From positions 25,214 to 89,213 of the forward strand of contig NZ_JTHP01000019.1 of NCBI RefSeq assembly GCF_000943545.1: 64,000 nucleotides of DNA, written 5' to 3'. The first letter of the stretch is position 1. Each line of letters opens with the position of its first letter. Below the pieces are notes generated by a model, which searched no databases, was not told the origin of the DNA, and worked only from the letters and a program-made list of their open reading frames with translations. Positions 18,110 to 26,317 of the stretch are shown in pieces. The translations under genes were made by a program, and so were the position numbers. This stretch comes from Paenibacillus terrae. GTDB lineage: Bacteria > Bacillota > Bacilli > Paenibacillales > Paenibacillaceae.

Positions 18110-19539
18110 TGAGCAGGACGCGCAAGAGTTGGGCGAGGTTGCGTCGCAGCTCCAGGCCAGGTCAGGGAGGTCGGTTTCGCAGTTCACTGTTGTTCCGCTA
18201 TCTGATCATTATTGTGGTTGCCATGATGCTGTTGCCGATTATGTTACCTGCTACGTTAATTGTAAGTAGTGTCTTGTCTGCTTGGGTTACGGATATGAAG
18301 CCTGCAAATCCACATTATCTCTCCAGTTCCCGGACCGAAGATAGCTGGCATCGTGAAGCCGTAGCCTTAAAAGGAGCCACACCGGAGCAAATCTCAACCC
18401 GTTTAAAAAAAATACAGGGAAATACGTTTCCCGACTCACAGATATTTTGGGTGGATGCAGCGGGGAAAACAAGGCTAGAGCTCCCCGCACAACCTGACGT
18501 TCCAAAGCAATGGGACGCGACGCAGGCTGTTGTATTTATGAAGCAAGCCATGAATTCAGACTTATTTACTGTAGTTTCATTTATTGGTGGTGGCCAGAAG
18601 AACGCCGATCAGGGCTATATGGTATTGAAAGTTCCTCGTTCGTTTTTTGATCAGTCACGTACGGACAATAGCTTGGCACTGTACTATCTCTTTTTTATTT
18701 TACTAATACTCGCAGCATTTATATTCGTATCTCTCCTGTTTTTTGGAGGCATTCGGCGCAGACTGGTGCGGCTTCAGGCAGCCATGTCGCAGAGGGGAGA
18801 GGATGGATTGCCCATTTTCGTCAGCACCGGACGACCGGATGAAATCGGCAAGCTGGAGGAAGCGTTCAATCAGATGGTCGAGCAACTGGCCGAGAGCCGG
18901 GGACGTGAGCGCCAAGAGGAAGAACTGCGAAAAAGGCTGGTCGCCGATCTGTCACACGATATCCGGACACCGCTTACCGTCGTGCGCAGCCATCTGTACT
19001 CATTGGACGACGAAAACCTGAGTAACAGGGGAAGGCAGTCTATTACACTGATGGAAAACAAGTTAAAAGACCTCGGAAGCCTGATCGACAACCTGCTCGC
19101 CTATAATCTTCTTTCCAGCGGCAAATATACATTGAATAACGAACCGCGTGATATCCTGCGGCTGGTGCGGGAATGTGCGGCCAGCTGGTATCCGGTTTGG
19201 GAGAAGGAAGATTTGGAGGTGGATATCGACTTGCCTGAGCATAGTATCGTGTGGAAGGTCGACGAGCAGGGCTTCCGCCGTTTGCTGGACAATCTCTTTC
19301 AAAATGTAGTTCGCCATGCTGCCTCAGGCCGATATATTGGTATCCATGTAGAGGAACTTAACGGGAAAGAGGCATTAGTCATTGTGGATAAAGGACCGGG
19401 AATGGAGCAGCGATCCAGTGGACAAGGAGCCGGGATTGGCTTGGCGATTACTGAATTGCTGGCCCGTGAAATGAATCTGGAGAGGGACATTGTCAGTTCA
19501 TCCGCCGGGACACAAATCCGTTTTTTAAACAAAACTTAA
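18109..19539 (+). CDS. Sensor histidine kinase
   Basis: This 476-residue membrane kinase has TM1 at about residues 28-55, an extracellular sensor region of roughly 135 residues and TM2 near 190-212. A HAMP domain follows, then the DHp helix with phosphoacceptor His in LSHDIRTPLTVV, and an ATPase domain with the N box (LDNLFQNVVRHA), G1 (VDKGPGM) and G2 (GAGIGLAI). It overlaps the response regulator by one base and precedes the ABC genes by 59 bases. The extracellular loop is much larger than that of BceS-type intramembrane-sensing kinases, so this one probably binds a ligand directly. Confidence 0.92.
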   Translation: MSRTRKSWARLRRSSRPGQGGRFRSSLLFRYLIIIVVAMMLLPIMLPATLIVSSVLSAWVTDMKPANPHYLSSSRTEDSWHREAVALKGATPEQISTRLKKIQGNTFPDSQIFWVDAAGKTRLELPAQPDVPKQWDATQAVVFMKQAMNSDLFTVVSFIGGGQKNADQGYMVLKVPRSFFDQSRTDNSLALYYLFFILLILAAFIFVSLLFFGGIRRRLVRLQAAMSQRGEDGLPIFVSTGRPDEIGKLEEAFNQMVEQLAESRGRERQEEELRKRLVADLSHDIRTPLTVVRSHLYSLDDENLSNRGRQSITLMENKLKDLGSLIDNLLAYNLLSSGKYTLNNEPRDILRLVRECAASWYPVWEKEDLEVDIDLPEHSIVWKVDEQGFRRLLDNLFQNVVRHAASGRYIGIHVEELNGKEALVIVDKGPGMEQRSSGQGAGIGLAITELLAREMNLERDIVSSSAGTQIRFLNKT

Positions 19540-19598
19540 ACTAAGAGTTCCCTTAGCTTTAAACTTGGCACGTTACGATAAGTGTCGAGGTGAGGAAC

Positions 19599-20516
19599 TT
19601 GAACGAATACATTATTGAAACGAACGGTCTCAGCAAAATATACAAAGGACGCCCTGCGGTCAACCAGCTGGATCTGAAAATAGGGCGGGAAGATATTTAC
19701 GGCTTTCTCGGCCCGAATGGAGCGGGGAAAACGACAACCATTCGCATGTTACTTGGACTCATTCGCCCGACTAGAGGAACGATCCGCATATTCGGTAAGG
19801 ATATTCGCAGACATAAGCTGGATATTTTGCGTAAAGTCGGCTCGCTGGTCGAATACCCTTCATATTACGGTCATTTGAACGCAGTGGAAAATCTGGAGGC
19901 CATTCGTCGCATTTTAAATGTGCCCAAGGAGAACATTACGGACGTGCTGAAAGTCGTTCGACTGACCAAGCATGCCAAACGCCCGGTCAAGGGCTACTCG
20001 CTGGGCATGAAGCAACGGCTTGGTATCGCCGCCGCGCTGCTAGGCAATCCGGAATTGCTTATTTTGGACGAGCCTACCAATGGTTTGGACCCGGAGGGCA
20101 TTCAGGAAATGCGTTCATTGATTCAGGCGATGCCCAAGGAACGAGGAATCACCGTGCTGGTATCCAGCCATCTGCTGAGCGAAGTGGAGCATATGGCGAA
20201 TACGGTGGGAATTATCCGCGAAGGAGAACTGGTTTTCCAGAATACGATTCACAATCTCCGTCAGGAATCCGCAGGGGGCATTCGCATCGTCACGTCCGAC
20301 CCGGAAACAGCCCAGCTCATTGCACGTGAGCAGGGTTATCATTCGGTGAGGGACGGGGCTGCTCTGGATTTTGAAAACATGAATGATGCGGCTGTGGCGC
20401 TATTGGTCAGAAGACTGGTCGAAAATACGCATGCTATATACCGTGTAGAGGAACGCCGCAAATCCCTGGAGGATATGTTCATGCAGGTCGTCGGCAAAGG
20501 AGGGGCTTCCCTATGA
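19599..20516 (+). CDS. ABC transporter ATPase, LanF/BcrA-like
   Basis: This 305-residue ATPase has Walker A GPNGAGKTT, a signature region YSLGMKQRLGIAAALL and Walker B LLILDEPTNGLDPEG, the last typical of antibiotic/lantibiotic self-protection ATPases (BcrA/LanF). The C-terminal ~80 residues form the usual extra domain of this group. GAGGTGAGG lies directly before the TTG at 19599, so I prefer it over the in-frame GTG at 19590, which lies inside that site. It overlaps the first permease by four bases, and it probably exports or removes a membrane-active antimicrobial (inference from family and context). Confidence 0.88.
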   Translation: MNEYIIETNGLSKIYKGRPAVNQLDLKIGREDIYGFLGPNGAGKTTTIRMLLGLIRPTRGTIRIFGKDIRRHKLDILRKVGSLVEYPSYYGHLNAVENLEAIRRILNVPKENITDVLKVVRLTKHAKRPVKGYSLGMKQRLGIAAALLGNPELLILDEPTNGLDPEGIQEMRSLIQAMPKERGITVLVSSHLLSEVEHMANTVGIIREGELVFQNTIHNLRQESAGGIRIVTSDPETAQLIAREQGYHSVRDGAALDFENMNDAAVALLVRRLVENTHAIYRVEERRKSLEDMFMQVVGKGGASL

Positions 20517-21229
20517 TGCTGCGAGCGCTGACTGCGGATCTGCTCAAAGCGCGCAGGAAGGGGATCTGGTTTCTGGTGTTCCTTGGACCCCTTGGGCTGG
20601 TGGCGATGCAGGCGCTGAATTTCGGGCTTCGTTATGATTATCTGATTCCGCGCAGCAAGGGTCATCTGTGGGAAGCCTTGATGGACAACATCGCTGTTTT
20701 TGTCCCCATTGCGCTGGTGTTAGGGGCCACGATGGTCGCTTCCATGCTGGCGAATGTGGAGCATTCGTCCAACTCATGGAAGCAGCTATTGGCCTTGCCT
20801 ATCTCCAGATTCAGTGTCTATATGGCCAAGCTGACGCTGGCTATCGGGATGCTGTGTGTATCCTGCCTGCTCCTTACCGTTGGAACATGGGGACTGGGGA
20901 TGATACTTGGCTTCGGGGGAGAGCCTGCTCCAATAACAGAATTGCTGCGGCTCGGGTTTTGGCCCTTGGGAGGAACACTGCCCATGCTCGTACTGCTATT
21001 GTGGCTAACGGTCACGTTTCATAACCAGGCGTTGCCTGTAACACTGGGCATTACGCTAGGCATTGGCAGTTTGTTTGCATCACAACTGTCTGAATGGTTT
21101 CCGCTGGCTTGGCCGCAATTCGCATGGGTTGCGCCTCAAGCGTGGATGTTTGCGTCCATCGGCTGCGGAACGGGTGCGCTTCTCAGTCTGCTGACGGCGG
21201 CTCATTTTAGCAGAAAGGATGTGGCGTAA
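20513..21229 (+). CDS. ABC permease, LanE/MutE-like
   Basis: This 238-residue membrane protein has about six transmembrane helices. It has the landmark SSNSWKQLLALPISRFSVYMAKL, a cytoplasmic loop conserved in ABC-2-type lantibiotic immunity permeases. It starts within the ATPase stop (overlap of 4 bases) and ends at the start of the next permease (overlap of one base), so the three are made in fixed ratio. LanE and LanG proteins pair with LanF to expel lantibiotics from the membrane; here no lantibiotic precursor or LanBCM gene is visible in the window. Confidence 0.83.
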   Translation: MMLRALTADLLKARRKGIWFLVFLGPLGLVAMQALNFGLRYDYLIPRSKGHLWEALMDNIAVFVPIALVLGATMVASMLANVEHSSNSWKQLLALPISRFSVYMAKLTLAIGMLCVSCLLLTVGTWGLGMILGFGGEPAPITELLRLGFWPLGGTLPMLVLLLWLTVTFHNQALPVTLGITLGIGSLFASQLSEWFPLAWPQFAWVAPQAWMFASIGCGTGALLSLLTAAHFSRKDVA

Positions 21230-21957
21230 TGTTCGGAGGATATGTACGACTGCTATCTGTCGAACGTTTGAAAATAGCCAAGTCGCCCGTCTGGTTGCTC
21301 GCGCTCGTCAGCCCGGCGATTGCCGTCCTGATCGGACTGCTGTCGAACCCCGGAGGAAATTGGCTAGCACTACTTTCTAGCATGCTCACAGTGCATGCGC
21401 TGCTGTTCATGCCGATGCTGACCGCCGTATTTGCATCCATGGTCTGCCGATTCGAGCATGGGGGCGGCGGCTGGAAGCAACTGCTGTCGTTGCCATTATC
21501 CCGCACCAGTCTCTACGCAGCCAAGTTGACGATGATTATGGCTTTGGTGGGGCTGACTCAGCTATTGTTCGGGGGAGCGCTGCTGGGTGTCGGAGCTGTC
21601 CAGGACATGAACGGGCCGATTCCTTGGTCAGTCATCGCCCAAAGTCTGCTCGCAGGCTGGGTAGCCTGTCTGCCGCTAGCTGCGTTACAACTGATGGTGT
21701 CTTTCCTGTGGTCCAGCTTTGCCGCGCCGCTCGCCTTGAACTTTGTTTTCACAGTGCCCAATATTCTGGTCGCCAACTCACAGACCTACGGTCCGTACTA
21801 TCCGTGGGTACAGCCTGTGCTGGCGATGATGCCTGCCGGAAGAGACAGCTTCGGGGCATTCATCGTACCAGCCGATACGCTGATTACGGTTGTCCTGGGC
21901 AGCTTTGCTGTGTTTGGGATTGCGGGCCTGACGGTATTCCGTCGTAAAGAAATATAA
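21229..21957 (+). CDS. ABC permease, LanG/MutG-like
   Basis: This 242-residue membrane protein is a paralogue of the preceding permease. It shares the loop GGGWKQLLSLPLSRTSLYAAKL and the same six-helix layout, as expected for the second half-permease of a LanFEG complex. It overlaps the previous gene by one base and is followed by a strong terminator, making it the last gene of a five-gene unit (response regulator, kinase, ATPase, two permeases). Confidence 0.83.
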   Translation: MFGGYVRLLSVERLKIAKSPVWLLALVSPAIAVLIGLLSNPGGNWLALLSSMLTVHALLFMPMLTAVFASMVCRFEHGGGGWKQLLSLPLSRTSLYAAKLTMIMALVGLTQLLFGGALLGVGAVQDMNGPIPWSVIAQSLLAGWVACLPLAALQLMVSFLWSSFAAPLALNFVFTVPNILVANSQTYGPYYPWVQPVLAMMPAGRDSFGAFIVPADTLITVVLGSFAVFGIAGLTVFRRKEI

Positions 21958-22003
21958 GACGGAATATGAGGATTCAGCTCTATCTGTTTTTTCAAGGGCT
22001 CTA

Positions 22004-22041
22004 TTAAAACAAATGACCCTCTTATGGGTCATTTGTTTTAA
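22004..22041. terminator. Terminator after the ABC module
   Basis: TTAAAACAAATGACCC (22004-22019) and GGGTCATTTGTTTTAA (22026-22041) form a perfect 16-bp stem with a 6-base loop. The symmetry allows it to act on both strands. The remainder of the gap to 22256 shows nothing I can identify. Confidence 0.88.
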
Positions 22042-22256
22042 AGTTATCATTCTTCCGGGTCACATTTCAGCGTTGGTACATAGAGATCATTCAACTTCTA
22101 GCTCGGGAAGTTATTATAAATGTGGCATAGGTCATAATATCATGGTCTCTCTTCAGTTTTTAGAATGAATATTTGATAAGTGGATTTTTTTGAAGTATAA
22201 ATCGCGCCGGATTGATAAAATACGATAATACATCTCAATCCGGAGTATGACACAAT

Positions 22257-23213
22257 TTAAACTAAGCCCGACATGGCACGGATATTATCGCTGATGAAGC
22301 GGCAGGAGGCGTCGAACTTGGCTTGTTCTTCCGGGCTTAGCTCCAGCTCGATGACCTCCTGAATTCCTTTGCTGCCGATGATCGCCGGAACACCTGTGCA
22401 GACATTCGTGTGCCCGTACTCGCCATCCAATACGGCAGAAACCGCTATAATTTTACCGTCATCATTTAAAATGGAACGGGTAATGTACGCCAGCGCATTG
22501 GCAATACCGAAATAAGTAGCCCCTTTGCGGGTGAAAATCTCCCAGCCTGCATCCTTCGTTTTGCGGGCAATATCATCCAGATCGACGTGGCTGAACCGCT
22601 CCTGATGCTGACGCAGGATGTGCAGGATTGGCTTGCCGCCAATGGTAACGTGTGACCATGCAACGAATTGGGAATCGCCGTGCTCGCCAAGAGCATACCC
22701 CTGCACACTGCGCGGATCTATGGAAAACACCTCGGAAAGCAGCGTCTTAAGCCGGGACGAGTCAATGGAGGTGCCCGTGCCGATCACCTTGTTGCGTGGC
22801 AGACCGGATATGCTTTGTACAAGATAGGTCACAATATCGACAGGATTAGCCGCAATGACGAAAATGCCGTCAAAGCCGCTCTCCATAATCGCCGTTACAA
22901 TTTCGCGCGTAATGATCACCGCATCATCCAGTACGGACAGACGATCTTGACCTGGTTTGGGGTTAGCCCCGGCCGTGATAATGACAACGTCCATATCCGT
23001 GCAATCTGTATATGTTCCTGCATGTACCTTGGTACGTGTGGACGTAAAATCCATACAATGGGACAGATCCAGCGCATGGGCCAAAGCCCGATCATACGTG
23101 CGGTCAATCATCATAATTTCGTCACAAATGGACTGATTGACCATTGAGTAGGCACAGCTCGAACCGACCATACCCGCGCCGACAATAGCTACTTTCCTTG
23201 CCTTCCCCTTCAT
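22257..23213 (-). CDS. ldh: L-lactate dehydrogenase
   Basis: This 318-residue NAD-dependent enzyme reduces pyruvate to L-lactate during fermentation. Visible motifs are [17 protein letters not shown] (NAD binding), [17 protein letters not shown] (substrate loop with Arg), [14 protein letters not shown], and [15 protein letters not shown] with the catalytic His. The length is normal. GAGGAGG lies before the ATG. Glutamine, the lactate- versus malate-dehydrogenase discriminator, is present in PGQDR, which supports LDH. I found no convincing Rex operator upstream. Confidence 0.95.
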   Translation of the reverse strand: MKGKARKVAIVGAGMVGSSCAYSMVNQSICDEIMMIDRTYDRALAHALDLSHCMDFTSTRTKVHAGTYTDCTDMDVVIITAGANPKPGQDRLSVLDDAVIITREIVTAIMESGFDGIFVIAANPVDIVTYLVQSISGLPRNKVIGTGTSIDSSRLKTLLSEVFSIDPRSVQGYALGEHGDSQFVAWSHVTIGGKPILHILRQHQERFSHVDLDDIARKTKDAGWEIFTRKGATYFGIANALAYITRSILNDDGKIIAVSAVLDGEYGHTNVCTGVPAIIGSKGIQEVIELELSPEEQAKFDASCRFISDNIRAMSGLV

Positions 23214-23806
23214 TTATGTTTCCTCCTCGTTCCAGCGAACGTTAATATGCTATAAATTATGTCTGAAACCCATTTTACGTTACATAACATAACATATTGC
23301 AGAGCTTTTGGAAATATCCATTGTTTTGCCTTCATTCCGAAAAATATAAAAACAACTATGACCAGAGGCACATATATATGCTGAAATATAGAGAATACGT
23401 GGAATACGCAGTGTTTTTGCAGGTGAGGATTGCAGGGTGTGAGTAGCTTCTTTTTGAGGTGACATCCGCATTGATTGTACTTCGCGACGCATTGATGGCA
23501 GAAATAATGCCATAAGATCATGTGAAGTGTGACATTTATGTGACGTTTCTAGAAAGACGCCCTATTGAATGGGGACTAGGCGAGGTACCATATATTTTGT
23601 CAGATTTTATGGTCGGCTGGTTTATCCGACTGTATATGGTTGATTTGAAGTCGCTTCTTGCATTTTTATAAAATATTCGCTTATGACAAAGGTTCCTAGC
23701 AGTCCGCAATATTAGAACATTTTTGCCAAAGGGTTTCCATTTGATTCCGCGAATTGTACATATACAAGCTTATTTCTTTCCATACCATCCAGGGAGGTAA
23801 TGATTA
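23214..23806. other. 593-base intergenic region between ldh and the MerR-like gene
   Basis: The region has no ORF with a plausible ribosome site other than those of the flanking genes (GAGGAGG for ldh, GGGAGG for the + strand gene). At 23609-23636 CCATATA ... GTCGG / CCGAC ... TATATGG forms an interrupted palindrome. The following bases (TTGATTTGAAGTCGCTTCTT, from 23638) resemble the right half of the repeat at 32292-32407, so a decayed copy of that family is possible. Confidence 0.4.
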
Positions 23807-24628
23807 ATGGAAGAAAGCAGATCGACGACGGAAGCAGCAAAGCAGTTGGGAATCGGGGCCAGTACCCTTCGTAAATATGCGGCAGCGCTGGAGGAGCAGG
23901 GCTATGTGTTCCCGCGTTCCGCCAACCAATCGAGAATGTTCAGTCCAGAGGATGTAGAGTGCTTAAAGGTGATGCGAGGGGCATTGCGTGAGGAGCATTT
24001 GACGATGGAGCAGGCGGTTCAGGTGGTGCTTGAGAGGGTAACCGCCCCCTTCCAAATCGAGGATGCAGGCATTCGCTTGCCATCCGTATCGGATGGTGAG
24101 TCGCTGGCTGCAACCTGGGAGGAAATATTGGCTGCGGCAGAGGGCAGAGATGAGTCTGTGATGCAGGCGCAAGCCGCCTCTACTCTTGAATCGGCAGGAT
24201 TAGAGGATGAAGTGAGCGTACAGGAACAACAGACGCATACCTTGGCGCTAACGATTGAGCACAGGCTAGAGCAAACAAGGGAGAGGGAAAAAGAAGAACT
24301 GGAACAAACACCCGTACAGATACAAACGCAGGAGCCTATAGAGTCCCAAGCACTGACGGAGATGCAAATTATGGTGCAGAGCGCTCTACTGGAGATGAGG
24401 ATTCGTTTGGAAGAGCTGGAAGTGGAGCATAGCCGGTTGGTGGAGAAGAACACCAGCCTTTCCAATCAGTTGGAGGACCAAAAGCGCTGGATGAAAGAAC
24501 GGGTGGAAGAGGAACGGGATCGGCAGTTAATCACCAATTTGCGTACCTATCAGGGCAGACAGCGTAAGTCACGCGGTTCGCTGCTGTCCTGGCTCGGTTT
24601 GGCACCACGCAGACGAAGAGAGGCATAG
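23807..24628 (+). CDS. MerR-like HTH protein with coiled coil (RacA/DUF3967-like layout)
   Basis: This 273-residue protein has an N-terminal MerR-type HTH (STTEAAKQLGIGASTLRKYA, then RMFSPEDVECLKVM; residues 5-70). A long acidic Gln/Glu-rich linker (about 95-185) and a coiled coil (about 185-245) follow, ending with a basic tail SLLSWLGLAPRRRREA that contains an amphipathic hydrophobic patch. HTH plus coiled coil plus basic tail recalls the chromosome-anchoring protein RacA and DUF3967 proteins, but specific RacA motifs cannot be confirmed here. GGGAGGTAATG-type spacing supports the ATG. It is monocistronic with its own terminator. Confidence 0.7.
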   Translation: MEESRSTTEAAKQLGIGASTLRKYAAALEEQGYVFPRSANQSRMFSPEDVECLKVMRGALREEHLTMEQAVQVVLERVTAPFQIEDAGIRLPSVSDGESLAATWEEILAAAEGRDESVMQAQAASTLESAGLEDEVSVQEQQTHTLALTIEHRLEQTREREKEELEQTPVQIQTQEPIESQALTEMQIMVQSALLEMRIRLEELEVEHSRLVEKNTSLSNQLEDQKRWMKERVEEERDRQLITNLRTYQGRQRKSRGSLLSWLGLAPRRRREA

Positions 24629-24639
24629 GCATGATAATG

Positions 24640-24677
24640 ATAAGACCATCAGACCTACCCGGTTCTGATGGTCTTAT
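24640..24677 (+). terminator. Terminator after the MerR-like gene
   Basis: ATAAGACCATCAGA (24640-24653) pairs exactly with TCTGATGGTCTTAT (24664-24677). Confidence 0.85.
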
Positions 24678-24803
24678 TGTGGATGGTATAATAGCGGAAT
24701 AGACTGGAGTGTATGGATATAGGACAGTGGGCGGGTATACAAGAAGACAAGAGCAAGTCGCATATATAACATGCCGCAGCGTGTATAGGAAAGGGATATC
24801 AGA

Positions 24804-25619
24804 ATGTTTGCTTGGTTACGGAATGTTTATGAATCTTGGATAGATTACCCGAAACAGCCCGGCGATCTGCTGGGTGGACGTTATCATATTCTTTCGCTGC
24901 TGGGTATGGGAAGCTATGGTCTGACCTACCTCTGTCTGGACAAGCATAATGGGCAGGAGGTGGCGGTCAAGCTACCCAGACCGAGCAAGCGGGCGAAAGG
25001 TGTTCAACTGTTGCAGCGTGAGGCTGACATTATGCGACAAATGGAACATCCCCATATCCCGAGGCTGCTCGAAAGTGTGGAGCATCGGAATGGAATGTAC
25101 CTGGTCATGGAATATATCTCCGGCATGACGCTGGAGGAGCTTATATTTGAACAGGGGCGTTCTTTTACCGAACAGGAATGTATCGTCTACACCCTGGAGC
25201 TAATGGAGCGGGTTCTGCATGTGCATGAACGAGGCTACATCCATCGGGATATCCGCATTCCCAATGTGATCCACCGCGAAGGGAAACCGTACCTGATCGA
25301 CTTTGGCCTTGCACTGGCGATGGGCGAGCAGCAGGAGGATGTATTTACCGAATCTATGCTGGAAAAGCGTGCACCCGAACGACAGGATGTTGCTATCTAC
25401 AGCGATTTGTACGATGTCGGGCATTTGATGCTTTTTATGCTGTACAGCAGTTACGAGCCTCAACCGGATCAACCGCCGGGAAGCTGGCAGGAAGAATTGA
25501 AGCTGAGTCCACCTGTGCGCCATCTGCTGGAGCGGCTTTTTCAGATTGGCCCAAGGTATGAACATAGTCGTCAGTTTATGCTGGAGCTGGAGAAGGCGTT
25601 GGTGCAGCAGGAGGGCTAG
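24804..25619 (+). CDS. Soluble Ser/Thr protein kinase, YbdM-like
   Basis: This 271-residue Hanks-type kinase has no membrane or PASTA domain. The glycine loop is LLGMGSYGLTYLC, the ATP-anchoring Lys is in EVAVKLPRP, the catalytic loop is YIHRDIRIPNVI and the metal-binding motif is LIDFGLA. The APE-like segment is RAPERQDV. The catalytic-loop Lys of HRDLKPxN is Arg here, as in B. subtilis YbdM (DIRTPN), to which the whole protein is similar from memory. AAAGGGAT precedes the ATG. It is a single gene. Its targets are unknown. Confidence 0.87.
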   Translation: MFAWLRNVYESWIDYPKQPGDLLGGRYHILSLLGMGSYGLTYLCLDKHNGQEVAVKLPRPSKRAKGVQLLQREADIMRQMEHPHIPRLLESVEHRNGMYLVMEYISGMTLEELIFEQGRSFTEQECIVYTLELMERVLHVHERGYIHRDIRIPNVIHREGKPYLIDFGLALAMGEQQEDVFTESMLEKRAPERQDVAIYSDLYDVGHLMLFMLYSSYEPQPDQPPGSWQEELKLSPPVRHLLERLFQIGPRYEHSRQFMLELEKALVQQEG

Positions 25620-25741
25620 TCCATAAAGATCGTCCATAAAAATAACGGGCATTCGCCGCAAAAATGGGGGAATGCCCCCCTTACGCATCTGACCATATCT
25701 ACATACAATGATCCTGTAAATGAGCGAAAGGAGTGTTGTAA

Positions 25742-25858
25742 ATGAGTCATATGTGTGGAATGGGCGGTATGGGGTACGGCGGAGCCTGGACCTCTGTAGG
25801 AGCGATTCTGGTACTGTTTATTTTGCTGGTAATTATCTCCAAAACTCTGTTTCTGTAA
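25742..25858 (+). CDS. Small YjcZ-family-like membrane protein, 38 aa
   Basis: This 38-codon gene starts with ATG, seven bases after AAAGGAG. The product begins MSHMCGMGGMGYGGAW and continues into a hydrophobic helix (VGAILVLFILLVII) ending KTLFL. A Gly/Met/Tyr-rich head followed by a single helix is the hallmark of YjcZ/YhcO-type small sporulation proteins found in many copies in Bacillales. A weak hairpin at 25648-25678 (GGGCATTC/GAATGCCC) separates it from the kinase gene, and a strong terminator follows. Confidence 0.8.
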   Translation: MSHMCGMGGMGYGGAWTSVGAILVLFILLVIISKTLFL

Positions 25859-25925
25859 TTTTGTTAATAGACGGTTTCCTGTAAAATGCACAGATGTTGC
25901 CCTGCATTACGCCGGGCGTACAACA

Positions 25926-25965
25926 ATAAAGCGAAGGCCCTTGATGAGAAGGGTCTTCGCTTTAT
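25926..25965. terminator. Terminator between convergent small genes
   Basis: ATAAAGCGAAGGCCCTT (25926-25942) pairs with AAGGGTCTTCGCTTTAT with one mismatch. It can act for the YjcZ-like gene and for the minus-strand gene at 26028-26210. Confidence 0.85.
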
Positions 25966-26027
25966 AGGGTTTGAAGGAGCCAATGGCTTCCTTGCAATGC
26001 TTGGTTTCATTTGTCGCAGCCCTTTAC

Positions 26028-26210
26028 TTACGAACTGGAGTAATGACGGCGTTTGTCCTTGTAATATTGGTGCCCGTTATGGCTGTTCTTGTATCCTAAA
26101 TCGGATGAAGAGCGGCGTTTACGTTCGTAATAACGGTCCGAGCTACTGTATTTCCGCTTATGAGAATGAGAGGTGGAATGTAGCAGGCGGTGCAGTAATT
26201 TTTTGAGCAT
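26028..26210 (-). CDS. Small basic Ser/Tyr/Lys-rich protein, 60 aa
   Basis: The 60-residue product starts MLKKLLHRLLHSTSHSHKRK and continues with Ser/Arg/Tyr/His-rich low-complexity sequence ending RRHYSSS. A perfect AAGGAGG lies eight bases before the ATG, and the composition is coherent, so I take it as real. I do not recognise the family. It may be a spore-coat-type or nucleic-acid-binding small protein, judged only from its basic, tyrosine-rich composition. It is convergent with the YjcZ-like gene. Confidence 0.6.
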   Translation of the reverse strand: MLKKLLHRLLHSTSHSHKRKYSSSDRYYERKRRSSSDLGYKNSHNGHQYYKDKRRHYSSS

Positions 26211-26317
26211 CGTCTAATCCTCCTTCTTATCCTGTCCGACTGATTTTTTAGATCATTTTCTGACATAGACAGGTTCTTATGAAACGGTAATACGCAGCGG
26301 TGTTGGAACGGGTTCCA

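Noticed and set aside
23214..23530. Rex operator upstream of ldh
   Set aside because: No TTGTGA-N6-TCACAA-type palindrome with acceptable match was found.
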